Of a DNA stretch of 64,000 nucleotides, positions 33,183 to 44,200 are shown in pieces. The notes beneath the pieces are model-generated. The model made no database searches and was not told where the DNA came from. It worked only from the letters and a program-made list of their open reading frames with translations. The position numbers and the translations under genes are program-made. The DNA lies in the NCBI GenBank assembly GCA_013339765.2, contig CM023448.1:20477295-20541294 (forward strand), given 5' to 3'. The stretch's first letter is position 1. Every line of letters begins with the position of its first letter. This stretch comes from Haemaphysalis longicornis (Eukaryota > Arthropoda > Arachnida > Ixodida > Ixodidae).

Positions 33183-34422
33183 CTGGTCCCATTGGTTTCT
33201 TCGTTGTAGTGGTTGTAGTGGTTGTAGTCGTTGTAGTCGTTGTAGTGCTTGTTGTGGTCGTAGTGGTCGTAGTGGTCGTAGTGGTCGTAGTTGTCGTGGT
33301 GGTCGTAGTGGTCGTAGTGGTTGTAGTGGTCGTAGTTGTTGTGGTGGTCGTAGTTGTCGTAGTGGTTGTGGTGGTCGTAGTGGTTGTAGTGGTTGTAGTG
33401 GTTGTCTTGGTTGTAGTAGTTGTAGTGCTTCTCTTGGTTGTAGTAGTCGTAGTGGTTCTCTTGGTTGTAGGGGTTGTAGTGGTTTTCTTGGTTGTAGTGG
33501 CTGTAGTGGTTCTCTTGGTTGTAGTGGTTGTAGTGGTTCTCTTGGTTGTAGGGGTTGTGGTGGTTGTCTTGGTTGTAGTGGTTTTAGTAGTTCTTTTGGT
33601 TGTAGGGGTTGTAGTGGTTCTCTTGGTTGTAGGGGTTGTAGTGGTTTTCTTGGTTGTAGTGGCTGTAGTGGTTCTCTTGGTTGTAGTGGTTCTCTTGGTT
33701 TTAGGGGTTGTGGTGGTTCTCTTGGTTGTAGTTGTTCTCTTGGTTGTAGGGGTTCTAGTGGTTGTCTTGGTTGTAGTGGTTTTAGTAGTTCTTTTGGTTG
33801 TAGGGGTTGTAGTGGTTCTCTTGGTTGTAGGGGTTGTAGTGGTTTTCTTCGTTGTAGTGGCTGTAGTGGTTCTCTTGGTTGTAGTGGTTCTCTTGGTTTT
33901 AGGGGTTGTGGTGGTTCTCTTGGTTGTAGTTGTTCTCTTGGTTGTAGGGGTTCTAGTGGTTGTCTTGGTTGTAGTGGTTTTAGTAGTTCTTTTGGTTGTA
34001 GGGGTTGTAGTGGTTCTCTTGGTTGTAGGGGTTGTAGTGGTGGTCTTGGTTGTAGTGGTTCTAGTGGTTCTCTTGGTTGTAGGGGTTGTAGTGGTTCTCT
34101 TGGTTGTAGGGGTTGTAGTGGTTGTCTTGGTTGTAGTGGTTGTAGTGGGTCTCTTGGTTGTAGTGGTTGCGATTGTGCTTGCAGGTTTTCTTTTCGTGGT
34201 TCTCAGCGAGGTTCTTGGCCTGGGTGATGGCGTGCTTGTTATTTTCGCTGCCGGCGTGCTTCTCGGTCTGGGTGCAGGTGGACTTGTTTCGGCTGTCGGC
34301 GTGGTTATTAGGCTGGGTGCTGGCGAGCTTGCTGTTTTGGCCGCCGGCGGGCTTGTTGTTTCGGCCACCGGCGGGCTTCTTGGGCTAGGTTGTGGCAGGT
34401 TTGTAGGGCCAGTTTCATGCGC
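33183..34422 (-). CDS. Mucin-like Thr/Pro-rich exon
   Basis: A 1240-bp minus-strand stretch is fully open. It is preceded by a pyrimidine-rich acceptor (TTTAATTTTGTACCAG) and ends at a textbook donor (GACCAG/GTGAGC). The first ~90 codons are Pro/Ser/Ala-rich (PTNLPQPSPRSPPVAETTSP). The next ~200 are irregular repeats of TTKRTTTTPTTKR type with Lys/Arg spacers, and the rest is almost pure threonine with KK at the end. The repeats are encoded by a (CAACTACAA)-like array. Thr-rich runs in secreted arthropod proteins are O-glycosylated and form mucus, peritrophic or cement-type coats. That role here is inference. No signal peptide or chitin-binding domain is on this exon. It starts in phase 0 and ends in phase 1. 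The plus-strand poly-Val frame is its shadow. Confidence 0.7.
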
Positions 34423-36479
34423 CTGGTACAAAATTAAACGTACCAGTATTTCAACTCTGCCCTTGTAGTCAAAATAATTAATTTATCGTTAATAATTTTG
34501 CTTCAAAATAACCAACATCCCACTAATCACTTCCCAATATTGCCGACCTATCTCATTTAACCGCATTGTCACCGCAGCAAGAACGCTGGCCACAGTGTCT
34601 GGAGATTACATGAGCTTCAGCAGTTGCATATGCAATACCGAACAACAGAAGAGCGGCAATTGCGGGCATGATATAGCGGACAGGCCGGGAATTGATGAAA
34701 AAAACGATTTTGATGTTTTATGTAGCGGAACTCATGATAACAGCATTGCATCTCAAATTACAAAGAAAACAAAAAATTACTTTAAATTTAAGGGGTACTA
34801 TCTCTCACAGAAACATTTACAAGGGTGAGCAGCTACCAGAGCGTGTAGGGTCAAAGACGTCATCCGAACATTTCTGACATGAAGCTTTTGTGCCCTACAC
34901 TGTACACATTGTACGTGGCATAGACCGCGTGACAAATGCTGTATCCTCCAAAACCCGCCGAAGAAAAAGTTTGAGTATGGCCCGAGATTCGAGTGCTGTC
35001 ATGAGTGTAACGACCGTCTTGCAGAACGGCTTGCTCAATGGAACACTGTGAACCAATCTGGCAAGGTTATCTCGAGAAGCGCTGTAAAACACAAGAGCAG
35101 TACTCCAAAAAGAGCGGTAGTACTTCCTATGCAAGCTATGTAATAACAAAGAGGACACGGACTAGATACAGGGGCATAATGAGGTAATGTGAATTATGTA
35201 TACTGGCCACGTACTATCTTCGAAGAAGAAAGCGACATGCATCGACGTCCTTGTAGTATATACCATTTGGAAAACATCACGTACATGCACGGGCAGAAGC
35301 GCAATTTAGGCGTGCATTGGAATCATTCAACTTGGTGCACATCTTTGCAGCCACCACCAAGTTAAGATTTGCTGCACGTATGAAACAGTATTGCCCAAAA
35401 AACGCAAGGCCTACATGGCTTCGTGGTACGTTTTACTGTTATCATATTTCTCACAATTTAAACAATCTAAGAGCACCTGACCTAAAGGTACCTTAAAAAG
35501 ATTATTCATTGAAGCTTTTTAGGAAAAACGCCGACACATTTGGTGTCAGGGAAGAAGTAAGTCATCAAATCTTTAGGAGCACTGTGTGATTGGTAAGCGC
35601 CTAGGCGAATATTCATGCTCGAGGAACCATTCAAATGGGCTGATTCATCCCAAAATGCTGTTATTTATGACGTGCGCAGGGGAACTTTTGTGAACCTGGC
35701 CACAGTTTTTTTAAACGTTTCGAATGATTGGGACGTCCAATCCTGTATAAGAATTTTTACCACGAAGACTTAGGGACGCACGCACCGACTGTATATTCTT
35801 TCAAGCTCTGTTCTTAATCTCAGCATTGCGGCATTTCGGCCTATGTATTTAAATTTGTGCGAAATGCTGGGTACTGATCTCCTTGGATGGTTTTAATATG
35901 GCCAACATGAAGACCACACCTCCTCTCGAGTACCTGCCATTTTGTACTTGAATTTGCAACGCAGTAGTAATCACCATAAAAAAGTGTGCTTTCCCATCTG
36001 CACACCGCGTTCTCTCTCGCTATTTCCGTGTGAAAGGGGTAGAAGTGAAGCGGGAACTTTAAGCAACTGCTCATAGGGCAGTAGACAACCAACAGTACAA
36101 GAGCTGGCATGTAAGTAACTGCATAATGAATGTGTAGCATGTCATGCCATACATCAACATCATCGCCCTGCTTAAGTTGACTGCAGTATGAAGGCCTCCC
36201 CCATTGACCTCGAAACGCTGCTTTCATGCACTACTCGAGTTCACAGTTTACATGCCAAGTTCCGTATTTCATCCGGGTGTTGCTGGCCTTCCTCTTGTCT
36301 TCCATCTCTTGGTATCTATTCTGTGGCCCTAGTTGTCCATTGGTTGGCAGTTACTCTCACTTTGTGGCCAGCCCAATTCCATGTATTTTTGTTTAATTAA
36401 ACATTGATATTGTAAACTCTGTTTTTTTCTCTGATACAGGTAGCTCGTTTCTTGTCCGAGATTCTTGTTTCTATTATTG
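34423..36479. other. Unassigned interval (upstream intron?)
   Basis: The 34895-35158 minus-strand ORF has no recognisable domain. I looked for an earlier exon of the mucin-like gene with matching phase 0 and found none convincing. Confidence 0.3.
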
Positions 36480-38200
36480 TTAGTTCATGGCTCGTACAGG
36501 TAAATAAAGTTTGCTTTCTAGTTGGTTAGTAAAGCACCATGTTGCACCTCCATATGTAATCACCGCCAGTTAGCACTGGTAGTATACCTTTCTTCTCAGT
36601 GACAGAGGTAGCTTACTTATCATTATTTAGTAGTGCTTCCCGATTACTCTCCAGCCCATACCTATTCTACGCCGGATTTCTCTCTCGTGGTTTGGGTCAG
36701 CGCTAACCATCTTTCCAATGTAGTTATACTGTGATACTCCTTCTAGCCGTTCGTTTCCAAAGCTGAAGTATACGTTTTGAGCGTGTTTGCCCCCCTTACT
36801 TTAGATTTATTTGTGTCAATTTTTAGCACCAAGCAGTGCTTTCTGAATGTATGTCCTCAAGCATTGATTGCTTCTGTAGTGCAATCTTATTCGGCAAAAC
36901 TGCAATCCTCCACCTTCAAATGGCTAATAATTAACCGTTAATTTTTACCACTGCATTTTGCTAGTCAAGCTTTCCACATCCCTCCTCCAGACATGTTATG
37001 AATTGTTTTGGAGACATGGACACTCCATTTCTGATTCCCTTCAGACCGGAAATCTATCGCTTCGCTTGTGGAGGGTTATCCTGCCCGCGCATCCCTAATA
37101 TATATTGTCAAGAAGTCTTATGTAGGTTTCCTCTATTCCGTGGTCTTTTATGGCCTCTAAACAGGGCGGTGAGTACGGGATCAAAATCTTTCTCGCAATC
37201 CTTGAATGGCATGTAAAGGGGTTTAGTGTACTAGGCGTATTTGTTCATTACTTGGTTGAAGAATTGGATGTGATCCATGGCTGAGAACGCTTTTCTAAAC
37301 TCTGCCTGCTCTCTTGTTTGGTGGAATTGAGGTTGTCACCAAAGCCGCTAACCTTAACGTTGCTAAGCAGCCTGTAAACAACTGAGAGTAGACCGATGTG
37401 TTTAATTTTGGAGGTCCTTGGGGTCTTCCTTCTGATGAATCAGGATAATGTCACTGTTTTTCCACGCTATGGGCCCTTTTTAAGTTTTCAAGCATTCCAA
37501 AAATACCACAGCAAGCTTTTCCAATACAATCTCTTCTCTCTGCTTTAAAAGAGCCATGGATATGCCGTTGTCACCAGCCGCTTTTCCAATTTTTATGCCT
37601 TTCAGAGCCTTTCCAAGTTCCTGTTATGTTTCTATTGAGACATCGAAATTTGAGCTTGTATTGTGAGTGGTTTCCCCTGGTTTAACGTCATTGGCACACA
37701 GACCGGGGTAGAGTTGTTTTGCGACCTGAATTATCTCCAAATTGTGCGTTATGTTTCCCTGACAATCACTGAGTGTGTACATCGTGTTTGGCGGTGACTA
37801 GATTTCTCTTGGTTGGTTTCAAACGCCCATATTTGTAGCACTTAGTCGACCACTGCTCTGTTATATGCACAAATGTCTTTTGTTTTATTTCTGTTAATCA
37901 GTTTTGACAGCTCGAATAATTCAATCCGACCCACCATAGTTCACCCTTTCATATTAATACATTTGCAATTATTTCCTTCATTTTTTGTTTTCCAGTTCTC
38001 TAGAAGCTGCTTCTGCCATAGCTGATGCTGATTTACTTAGTACCGAAATGTTACGTGCTCACTTAGCCTGTCTACACTGACCTCGTTCTGCTTGTTCAAA
38101 AGCTAGGAATTTGTTTCCAATAGTTATTTTACACCTCTAGGATTTTTCTCTCACTGATTCTAAGCGGGGGTTTTAGTTTTAATACATTTTGTTTGTTCTC
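36480..38200 (-). pseudogene. RTE reverse transcriptase remnant
   Basis: Blocks are spread over three frames. Around 37205-37100 are MPFKDCEKDFDPV (motif A, family 'DfeKAFDs') and EAIKDHGIEETYIRLLDNIY. Around 36790-36690 is VSQYNYIGKMVSADPNHE, the thumb block. Near 36560-36490 is AVITYGGATWCFTNQLESKL (family 'YGaEtW'). The YxDD motif is not visible and may be lost in decayed sequence between 37000 and 36800. The best guess is an old copy predating the element inserted in its endonuclease. Confidence 0.75.
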
Positions 38201-38479
38201 TTCTAAGATTCAACCTTAGCTTCCATCTAACCATCCTGGGATCGCTGCTTCGAACCTTAATTACATCTATTTCTGTAACGATACCGGATTAGTCACTTAG
38301 ACTGAAGGTTTTTTGTTTTTTTTGGTACCATGAAGACTTTTCCGTGTACATTTCCTATTCTTTCGTTTCTAGAAGGAAGTGTTCATCATGGTATTTATCT
38401 CTGGAAGTCCCACCAGTTTACTCCTCGGCTGCTACGATTGTCTATTCCGAAGTTTCTCGCTGACCTTCCCTTTCTTCCA

Positions 38480-40675
38480 TTATTGCTTACAGACCTTCGC
38501 GTTATGGTCCCCCATTACAATCGAGAACTGTGTCGTGGCCTCCTTTATTCCAGATTCGACGTCCTCGTAGAAGCAATCTACGGCTTCTTCATTTCTCGCT
38601 GTTGGGACATACACCTGTACCCTCCTTAAAGGGGTCCTAAAATACCTTCCGCCGATGCGTGGATGTACATGTAACCAAATAAAGCAATGTATTAGCAATC
38701 TCCTCCCGCAAGAATTTTGTTGAAGCGATGAGTATTAGCTGAGAAATCGTAAATCAAAAACCGCGCATTATCGTCGCGCCGCGTTTCCTCCTCCTTTCGA
38801 CTTACTCTCCGCTGATCACGCCGAGCGAGCCTTCCCTCCCATGATGCTGCGCTCCTCGGCGGTGGCGTACTTCCGCTATTGCGCTGCTCACACAGCCGTC
38901 TGCTACGGGCAAGCTTTGTTGACACCATGAATCCCGCACACCACTCAAGGCTGGAAAAGCGAACGAAAAATCTGGCCCCATGTGTGCGGCGGCCTGGCCT
39001 TGCCCCTTCGCGGTGTACGTTACTGAAGTTCATATCGGCGGCGCGTGACTTTGTATCGGCGGCGAACTCGCAGCCGCACGGGGAGGATCCTGCGCTCGCT
39101 CCCTTGGATGCACAGCGCACTGTTTATCCAAAAAGCGCCGTATCAGATGTGGCCCCGCTGGTGCCGGGGTCTTATTTTGTGGGGTGGTAATTCCTGCCGG
39201 CGGCGATACAGAACTCGTGCACAAAACGCCAGTTCAGCTTGGGGCGGCGCGTGGTGGAGAGCGGCAACGTTGGCAAAACATGCTCCGCCACGGCTCTGAG
39301 CTTCCTCGCGCTGGAGCGAGCACCATTTCTTCGACAATATCAAACATCGGTTGTCCTGGCAACAAGGCACAAACCGCTCTAGAAGCCAGTTACGGTTGCG
39401 TGATCCCGGTTCAGCTTGGGGCCCCACCTCGCGGCATATGGGCATACTACTCACTCCCATTTGGAAGTGCGAGATTCGTTTGGCATTACAGGAGGCAATG
39501 GTGTGTGTGTTGTGGACGCCTTTGTTTCGCGATGAAATGCGACGTTGTGCTTCTGCGGGTGGATAGTGCTTCCCATGGTCTGGATTATCTTTCTCAAGCG
39601 GCGTACGACTCAACCTCGCATGGGGTATGTGCAGTGTGCGTGGCTAAAAGCCATATAAGCTTGTGCGCCAGAGTTAAGTGACTTGCTGTTCGTCCCCGCA
39701 AACCGCGCGCGAGGTGAGTGCCGAATTTACGAGGGGCAGGAGGAGGCAACCCATCGTCTGTCAATCGCGGTTCGGACTTGCACGCATGTTGTGACGTTGT
39801 GTTCGTTCGAAACGCATCTCTGGATTGTTTGGAAGGTGAATAAAATGTATGCGTCAAACCCGGGCATTCGGCTCAGGGCGTTCTCTGCGATTGCAAGAAA
39901 GAAGTGCCACGGGGCTTCAACGTTTTCTTTATGGAACGTACTCAAGTAAGAGAATATTCATGTCGTGTTATGGCCCTGTTGCATTCAATACAAACGGTTA
40001 AGCGTTTGTTTACACTTGTTTCGTTTGTCGTAAAATGTCCAAGCACTCCGGCACTCCGCTGGCGGTGCCGGAGCCGGTGAGCCGACGCTGAGCAGACGAC
40101 TCATCTCTTTGCCGGAAGTGCGTGAAAAAGCCGCCCAATAGCAGGATGTCTAGCTCATGACGAACATCTGGGAATTGATGATGTAGACATGTGAAGATGG
40201 CGGCGTCCAAAAACACGAAGGAAAGGGTGAGAAAAAAGCGACAAACTTTGCAACAAAAGTGTGAGCTTTCCGCTGCGCGTAAAAGAGTAATACCTGGCAC
40301 AGATGATGTTGACGACCCAATCTAACGATTGCGCTAGTCAATTTAGTGTGCTCAAAACGCCTTTCAGGGCCCCTTTAACAATTTGTATCGCTGGCTTAGC
40401 TTGAACACAACGGCCCGAACTCTTTTGGTAATGCTGAAAACCTCCTGTACGTTTCCTGCTATTCCTTCGTGGAAATAAAATTAAAACCCGTGTCCTTTCC
40501 TCTCTTGGGGTCCACTGTGGCATAGAATATGCCCGCTAGTCAGCTCTGTGAAGCATTCTCCTGTCCTTGTAACTTCGCTCAACCCTATAATATCGTAGTT
40601 ACTGTCACAGAACTCTTCTGTAAGTTAAGCTCAGCTTCCCTCACCAGACAGAGCGCGTGTGTTGAACGTTGCCAT
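38480..40675 (-). pseudogene. RTE endonuclease domain (interrupted)
   Basis: ATG at 40675 opens MATFNTRALSG. The same frame continues with EEFCDSNYDIIGLSEVTRTG (catalytic E near the end of that block), QERKGHGF, HEGIAGNV and RVRAVVFKLSQRYKLL up to the insertion at 40375. It resumes at 38629 with RRVQVYVPTARNEEAVDCFY and reaches IVMGDHNAKV, the family's G-D-x-N-A block, before a stop at 38480. Three stops precede the insertion (two near 40630, one near 40475). The enzyme would nick target DNA. The domain is apurinic-endonuclease-like. Confidence 0.82.
38630..40374. mobile_element. Non-autonomous TTAA-type (piggyBac-like) DNA element
   Basis: It is flanked by TTAA at 38626-38629 and 40375-40378. 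Its ends are AGGGGTCCTAAAATACC and, inverted, AGGGGCCCTGAAAGGC (imperfect terminal repeats). Removing the element and one TTAA rejoins the RTE endonuclease in frame (...YKLLRRVQVY...), which shows that both boundaries are exact. Inside are GC-rich stretches and short ORFs but no transposase motif. A partial relative is at 10263-10760. Confidence 0.88.
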
Positions 40676-40984
40676 GGTCAAGTTCCAATTTCAGCCTGTT
40701 CGAACCCGAAGATTCTTAGCACACTCTGCTGTATCGCTGTTCTGACCGCCGCCGTGGACAGGTGCTCTACAGCTTGTGGGGACTGAGGGTTGACACTTGA
40801 GCTGGTTAGCCATTCGAGGGGAAGGCCAACGACAAAAACAGGCCCACCAGATTCTTCTCTGGCCACGGAGTGCAGTTTACCTCCCTAAGAGGCTTCCTAG
40901 CAAGGTCGAACTTTGCTAGTGTGGCTCCTTAGGTTCCCGGGATGGCGATTGCTTCCAAAGACGCGCAGCACTTCATACCTGAAC

Positions 40985-41190
40985 CCAGTCTAACATCACA
41001 ACAGGAATACCGCAAAAACCTAACTAGAATTCCTGTCGTACGAGAACAATCTTTGTTGTGACAACTAAAGTCGTGTTGTTACGACAAACCCATTTGTTGT
41101 TATGACAGACATTTCTGTCGTAACGACAGTCAATTTTCTCAACGACAAACTTTCCTGGCGTCACAACAGAACTTCCATTTCCTCTACTCT
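40985..41190. repeat. Degenerate tandem repeat of a TGTCGTAACGACA-type palindrome
   Basis: About eight units of roughly 21-24 bp each contain a variant of the self-complementary core, for example GTTGTTACGACAA, CTGTCGTAACGACAG and GTTGTGACAAC. From 41280 to 41390 the sequence stays rich in ACGACA. Confidence 0.65.
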
Positions 41191-41497
41191 TCACAATGAA
41201 CAATATCAATCAAACCATGTGCAACTACTGATGGAACATCAGGATCCCTACAAGAAAGGAATTCGGCACCAGGGAACATCAAAAACACTACAGGGTACGA
41301 CACACGACAGTACACCATAACCCCGACACGACAACAATAAGACAAGACGACAGCACGACACGCGACAATACGACAAAACTGCAGAACTTTTTAAATGCGT
41401 CGCATTTCTTAGGCTCGCCAACTCATCGGTCCATAGGCGTCCGCAGCTCATGACGTCACGTCGAGGCGCAGGTGAGCGCCTCCTTCCCGTACCCTCT

Positions 41498-41690
41498 TCG
41501 CTCTCAACAACAGCTGCGGCGGTGCGGCAGGAGCGCGTCTTCCCGCGCATGCGCCGTAGCTGCCCGGTGCGCCTCGTCGCTCTCAACAACATCTGCGCCG
41601 GTGTGGGGGGAACGCGTCTGCGCGCGCATGCGCAGTAGTTACCCCGTGCGCTCCGTCGCGCTCAGCAGCAACAGCGGCAGGTGTAAACGT
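41498..41690. repeat. 79-bp tandem repeat, about 2.4 units
   Basis: Units start with TCGCTCTCAACAACA at 41498, 41577 and, diverged, 41656. They share CGCGCATGCGC and GCCGGTG blocks. An 11-bp repeat (GCGTGACAGCT) follows near 41708-41745. Confidence 0.82.
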
Positions 41691-41839
41691 GATAGCGGCG
41701 TGCTAGCGGCGTGACAGCTGCGTGACAGCTGCGTGACAACAGCGTGGTGGGGGCGTGGAAAGGTCGCACGCTTGTGAACGGAAGTGCGCGCATGCGCGTC
41801 TCTCCCCCATACTCATTTCCCTCGACAGCGCGCGCAGTG

Positions 41840-41878
41840 TATATAAGCGGCGGAGAGCGCGCTCGAACTTCAGTCAAG
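41840..41878 (+). promoter_or_regulatory. TATA box and initiator
   Basis: TATATAAG at 41840-41847 is followed by TTCAGTC, a good arthropod initiator, with its A at 41872, 32 bp from the first T. The spacing is ideal for a pol II core promoter. The surroundings are GC- and CpG-rich. The first ATG of length is at 41925. Confidence 0.6.
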
Positions 41879-41924
41879 TGCGTCTTTGATTGCCTTTCGT
41901 TTGGCTGCAGATGAAGTATAAGCG

Positions 41925-42308
41925 ATGGAAGCAACAGTGCCGTCAACAAGTAGTGCGACACACTGCAACAGCAGCGTCACTCTACCGTTGAAGGCAATGT
42001 TACCCCACCATCAACAGCAGAAGACAACGAAAGAAATAATTAAGCATTCCAAATCCTCCCCACATCAAACGGTAACCACAAACTACCCAATTACGCAACT
42101 TTCACGCAATACAACCACCCCTATGCGACGCATTTACTCGAGTTCCCCCCGTGAGAAGATGCGGGCGGGCGGCTTTTTTGCTGAATTTCGGACGGATTTG
42201 GCGGTAAGTTTGCCAAATATGCGCCCAGCGAGGCGATTGAACTTGTCAAACTCAGAAAGCACCACGATAACGCGAGTAGGGCAGTTAAGAGGTAATCCTG
42301 TAGCGTAA
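41925..42308 (+). other. 127-codon ORF downstream of the TATA promoter
   Basis: The ORF starts 53 bp after the predicted initiator with MEATVPSTSSATHCNSS and is Thr/Ser/Gln-rich, without a recognised domain. It runs past the proposed 3' end of the element (42170), which argues that it is not a conserved element gene. It may be a first exon or a chance frame. Confidence 0.3.
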
Positions 42309-43539
42309 TTTAGCTAGGTTTGTTTTGCTCGCGTGTGACTGAGCGCGTGCGTCCGCCCCCATGAGGAAAAAAAAATCTATAACTTAAAAATTATTGTTGT
42401 TACAAGGTTTGAATTTGGTACAGAAAGTCTCTAGCAATTTATAGAGCAGGAGTGCGGAAGGGGTACAACTTACATGTCGGATTTCCTGTCGAAAGTATGA
42501 AAATGGGTGCAGCTTACATGGCTGATTTTCTAATGAAAATACATGAATGGAAGGGCGCGGTGCATGCATGGCGGATGCGTTTCGAGAGACCTGCACAAAT
42601 TTTCACATTTTCGCCACGACATCTGCCTTGTAAGTTACAATTTTTTGCCCTCCTTTTTTGTAAAGTTCTACAGCAAATTTGTACTAAATTTGAACCTCGT
42701 AGTTTTGTCATAAGTTTCATCAAAAAGCGGAAGTTGAACAACTGCAATTAAATAAAAATAGAGGTGGCAAAAAGTGCGCGTATTTCCCCAGCGTGATCAA
42801 AAAAATTACTTTTTTATTATTTTTAGTTCACGCCTCGACTGCAGCATTACCCAAGCAGCCTGTGGAGTGTCGTACCAGACGAGCCGTGGCTTCGCCCGCA
42901 TAGGCGGGGAGTTCACTGCGCCGGCTGTCTCGGTTCACTTGACTTCTCGGCGCCGGCGCTTCGTGGAACGCGGCGGCCACGGTTAGGGTGGTTTATTTTT
43001 AAAGTGGACAGTAGTGTACAGCCAAAGACAAATGAACTTAGAACAGAAAAATATCAAATAAAACACCAAAATAGCGCAATTTTATTCAAGAAGCTCAAAT
43101 TTATACATGGCTAATTACAGTAAAAGTGTTGGAGCTTGTGGTTTCCTTATGAACCAAATGCGCACCAATACTTGACGTCCAGAAAACGTCTTTAATAATT
43201 TGACTTAGGGTTGTTTTCGTGATCGCAGTTCGTTTGTCTCTGACTGCACAAGTATTAGGCAGGTTCAAAACATGCGATCAGATGATGGCCTTAAGAAAGG
43301 AATGAATAAGGATATTGTAAAGCAGCAGACGCCCAACCGGCCTTCCTTATGAAAAGAGTGGAAAAGCTCAAATTGGGACATAGACAAATGGTTTGTGTTG
43401 TTATATCAAGGCAATCGTGTCGACACTCTACAAACATTTCGCCAATGTGTTCGTTAGGTCAGAAATAGCCATAGAAATGAAACAGCTCTAATCCCAGGCG
43501 GCACAGAAAGTGTGTCCCAAAACCGGCCCTTGTATGGCC
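42309..43539. other. Unassigned interval
   Basis: AT-rich, with short ORFs only. No structure I can name. Confidence 0.35.
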
Positions 43540-44200
43540 GCTTTCTGGCATGTCCGGCTCTGGCATGTCCGGTTCTGGCATGTCCGGTTCTGGCAGCCAC
43601 TGATCATGCGTTGAACGGCCAACATTCGGCAACCAGCGCTTCGGTATTTTTCCGTCCGCCCGTGTCCGGACGCACAACGGCAGCTAACCGGCTGCCAGAT
43701 ATTCAGTTATCTTACGGGTGCCGATGTTGAGAAAGAGAACGGCCGAAGTACGGCCTGAGGGCATCCGTTTTTTCTTCGGGAAGCGGTAATCGGCCGAAGC
43801 ACGGCAAGTGACCGGCCACAGAATATGCGTATTCTTGCGGCAGTTGGTGTTCGAAAGGAGACCGGCCGGAGCGCGGCTGCCGTGCATTCGTTGTTTCAAT
43901 GGTGAACTGCGCGTCCGGCGGTAGAATATTCGTTTTCTTCGGGCAACCAGTGTTATGTAGGATACCGACCGACGTACGGCCCCAGAATATATGTTTTTTC
44001 ATTCGGGTAGCTGTCCTCGGCCGAATTACGGCAAGCGAATGGCCACAGAATATTTGGCAACCGGTGTTCAAGAGGAGACCGGCCTACGTAAGGTATCTGG
44101 TTATACGTAATTTTTTCGGAAAACGGCATACAGCCGAACAACGGCACGCGCCTGGGCGCCGAGAATTCATGCACAGACGTGTTTGGAAGGAGACCGACCA
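43540..44200. repeat. Degenerate GC-rich minisatellite
   Basis: It begins with three 15-bp units TCTGGCATGTCCGGT (43545-43590), then about eight irregular units of 50-100 bp. Each has GGCCGAAGTACGGC near its start and ends near AACCGGTGTT or GGAGACC. A similar GGCCG-rich array lies at 48650-49080. On the minus strand the units stay partly open (GRSPLEHRLP, GRSPFEHQLP), but this looks like a by-product of the repeat. Confidence 0.65.

Larger units (their letters stand above)
36480..40980 (-). mobile_element. RTE-clade LINE, split by a DNA element
   Basis: Read on the minus strand and skipping the insert at 38630-40374, this is a nearly complete but degraded RTE-type LINE: 5' region (about 40980-40676), endonuclease (40675-38480), reverse transcriptase (about 37800-36900) and C-terminal thumb region (about 36790-36480). 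The motif set is that of RTE elements (short single ORF, endonuclease plus RT, no RNase H). Multiple stops and frameshifts make it inactive. Confidence 0.82.
41393..42170 (+). mobile_element. Palindrome-ended element with promoter and tandem repeats
   Basis: The 5' end is AAATGCGTCGCATTTCTTAGG (41393-41413). Near the 3' end, ATGCGACGCATTT (42123-42135) is followed by TTCCCCCCGTGAGAAGATGCGGGCGG, the same order of palindrome, C/G hairpin and ATGCGGG seen in copies 1 and 2. Flanks AACTTTTT and GGCTTTTT are a possible imperfect duplication. Inside are a 79-bp tandem repeat and a TATA promoter. Confidence 0.6.

Noticed and set aside
33200..34180. Regular short repeats, CRISPR-like at first sight
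   Set aside because: The units are contiguous 9-bp variants with no unique spacers, in an animal genome.
33143..34468. 441-codon plus-strand ORF, almost all valine and leucine
   Set aside because: It is the antisense shadow of the Thr-rich array. Only the minus strand has matching acceptor and donor sites and a plausible protein composition.
39144..39680. Overlapping 156- and 165-codon ORFs inside the TTAA element as a transposase
   Set aside because: No catalytic or DNA-binding motif, opposite strands, and the GC-rich composition makes long open frames likely.
43712..44071. Minus-strand ORF with repeated GRSP.EH.LP peptides
   Set aside because: The repeat comes from the minisatellite. Units differ in length and the frame is not kept across the array.
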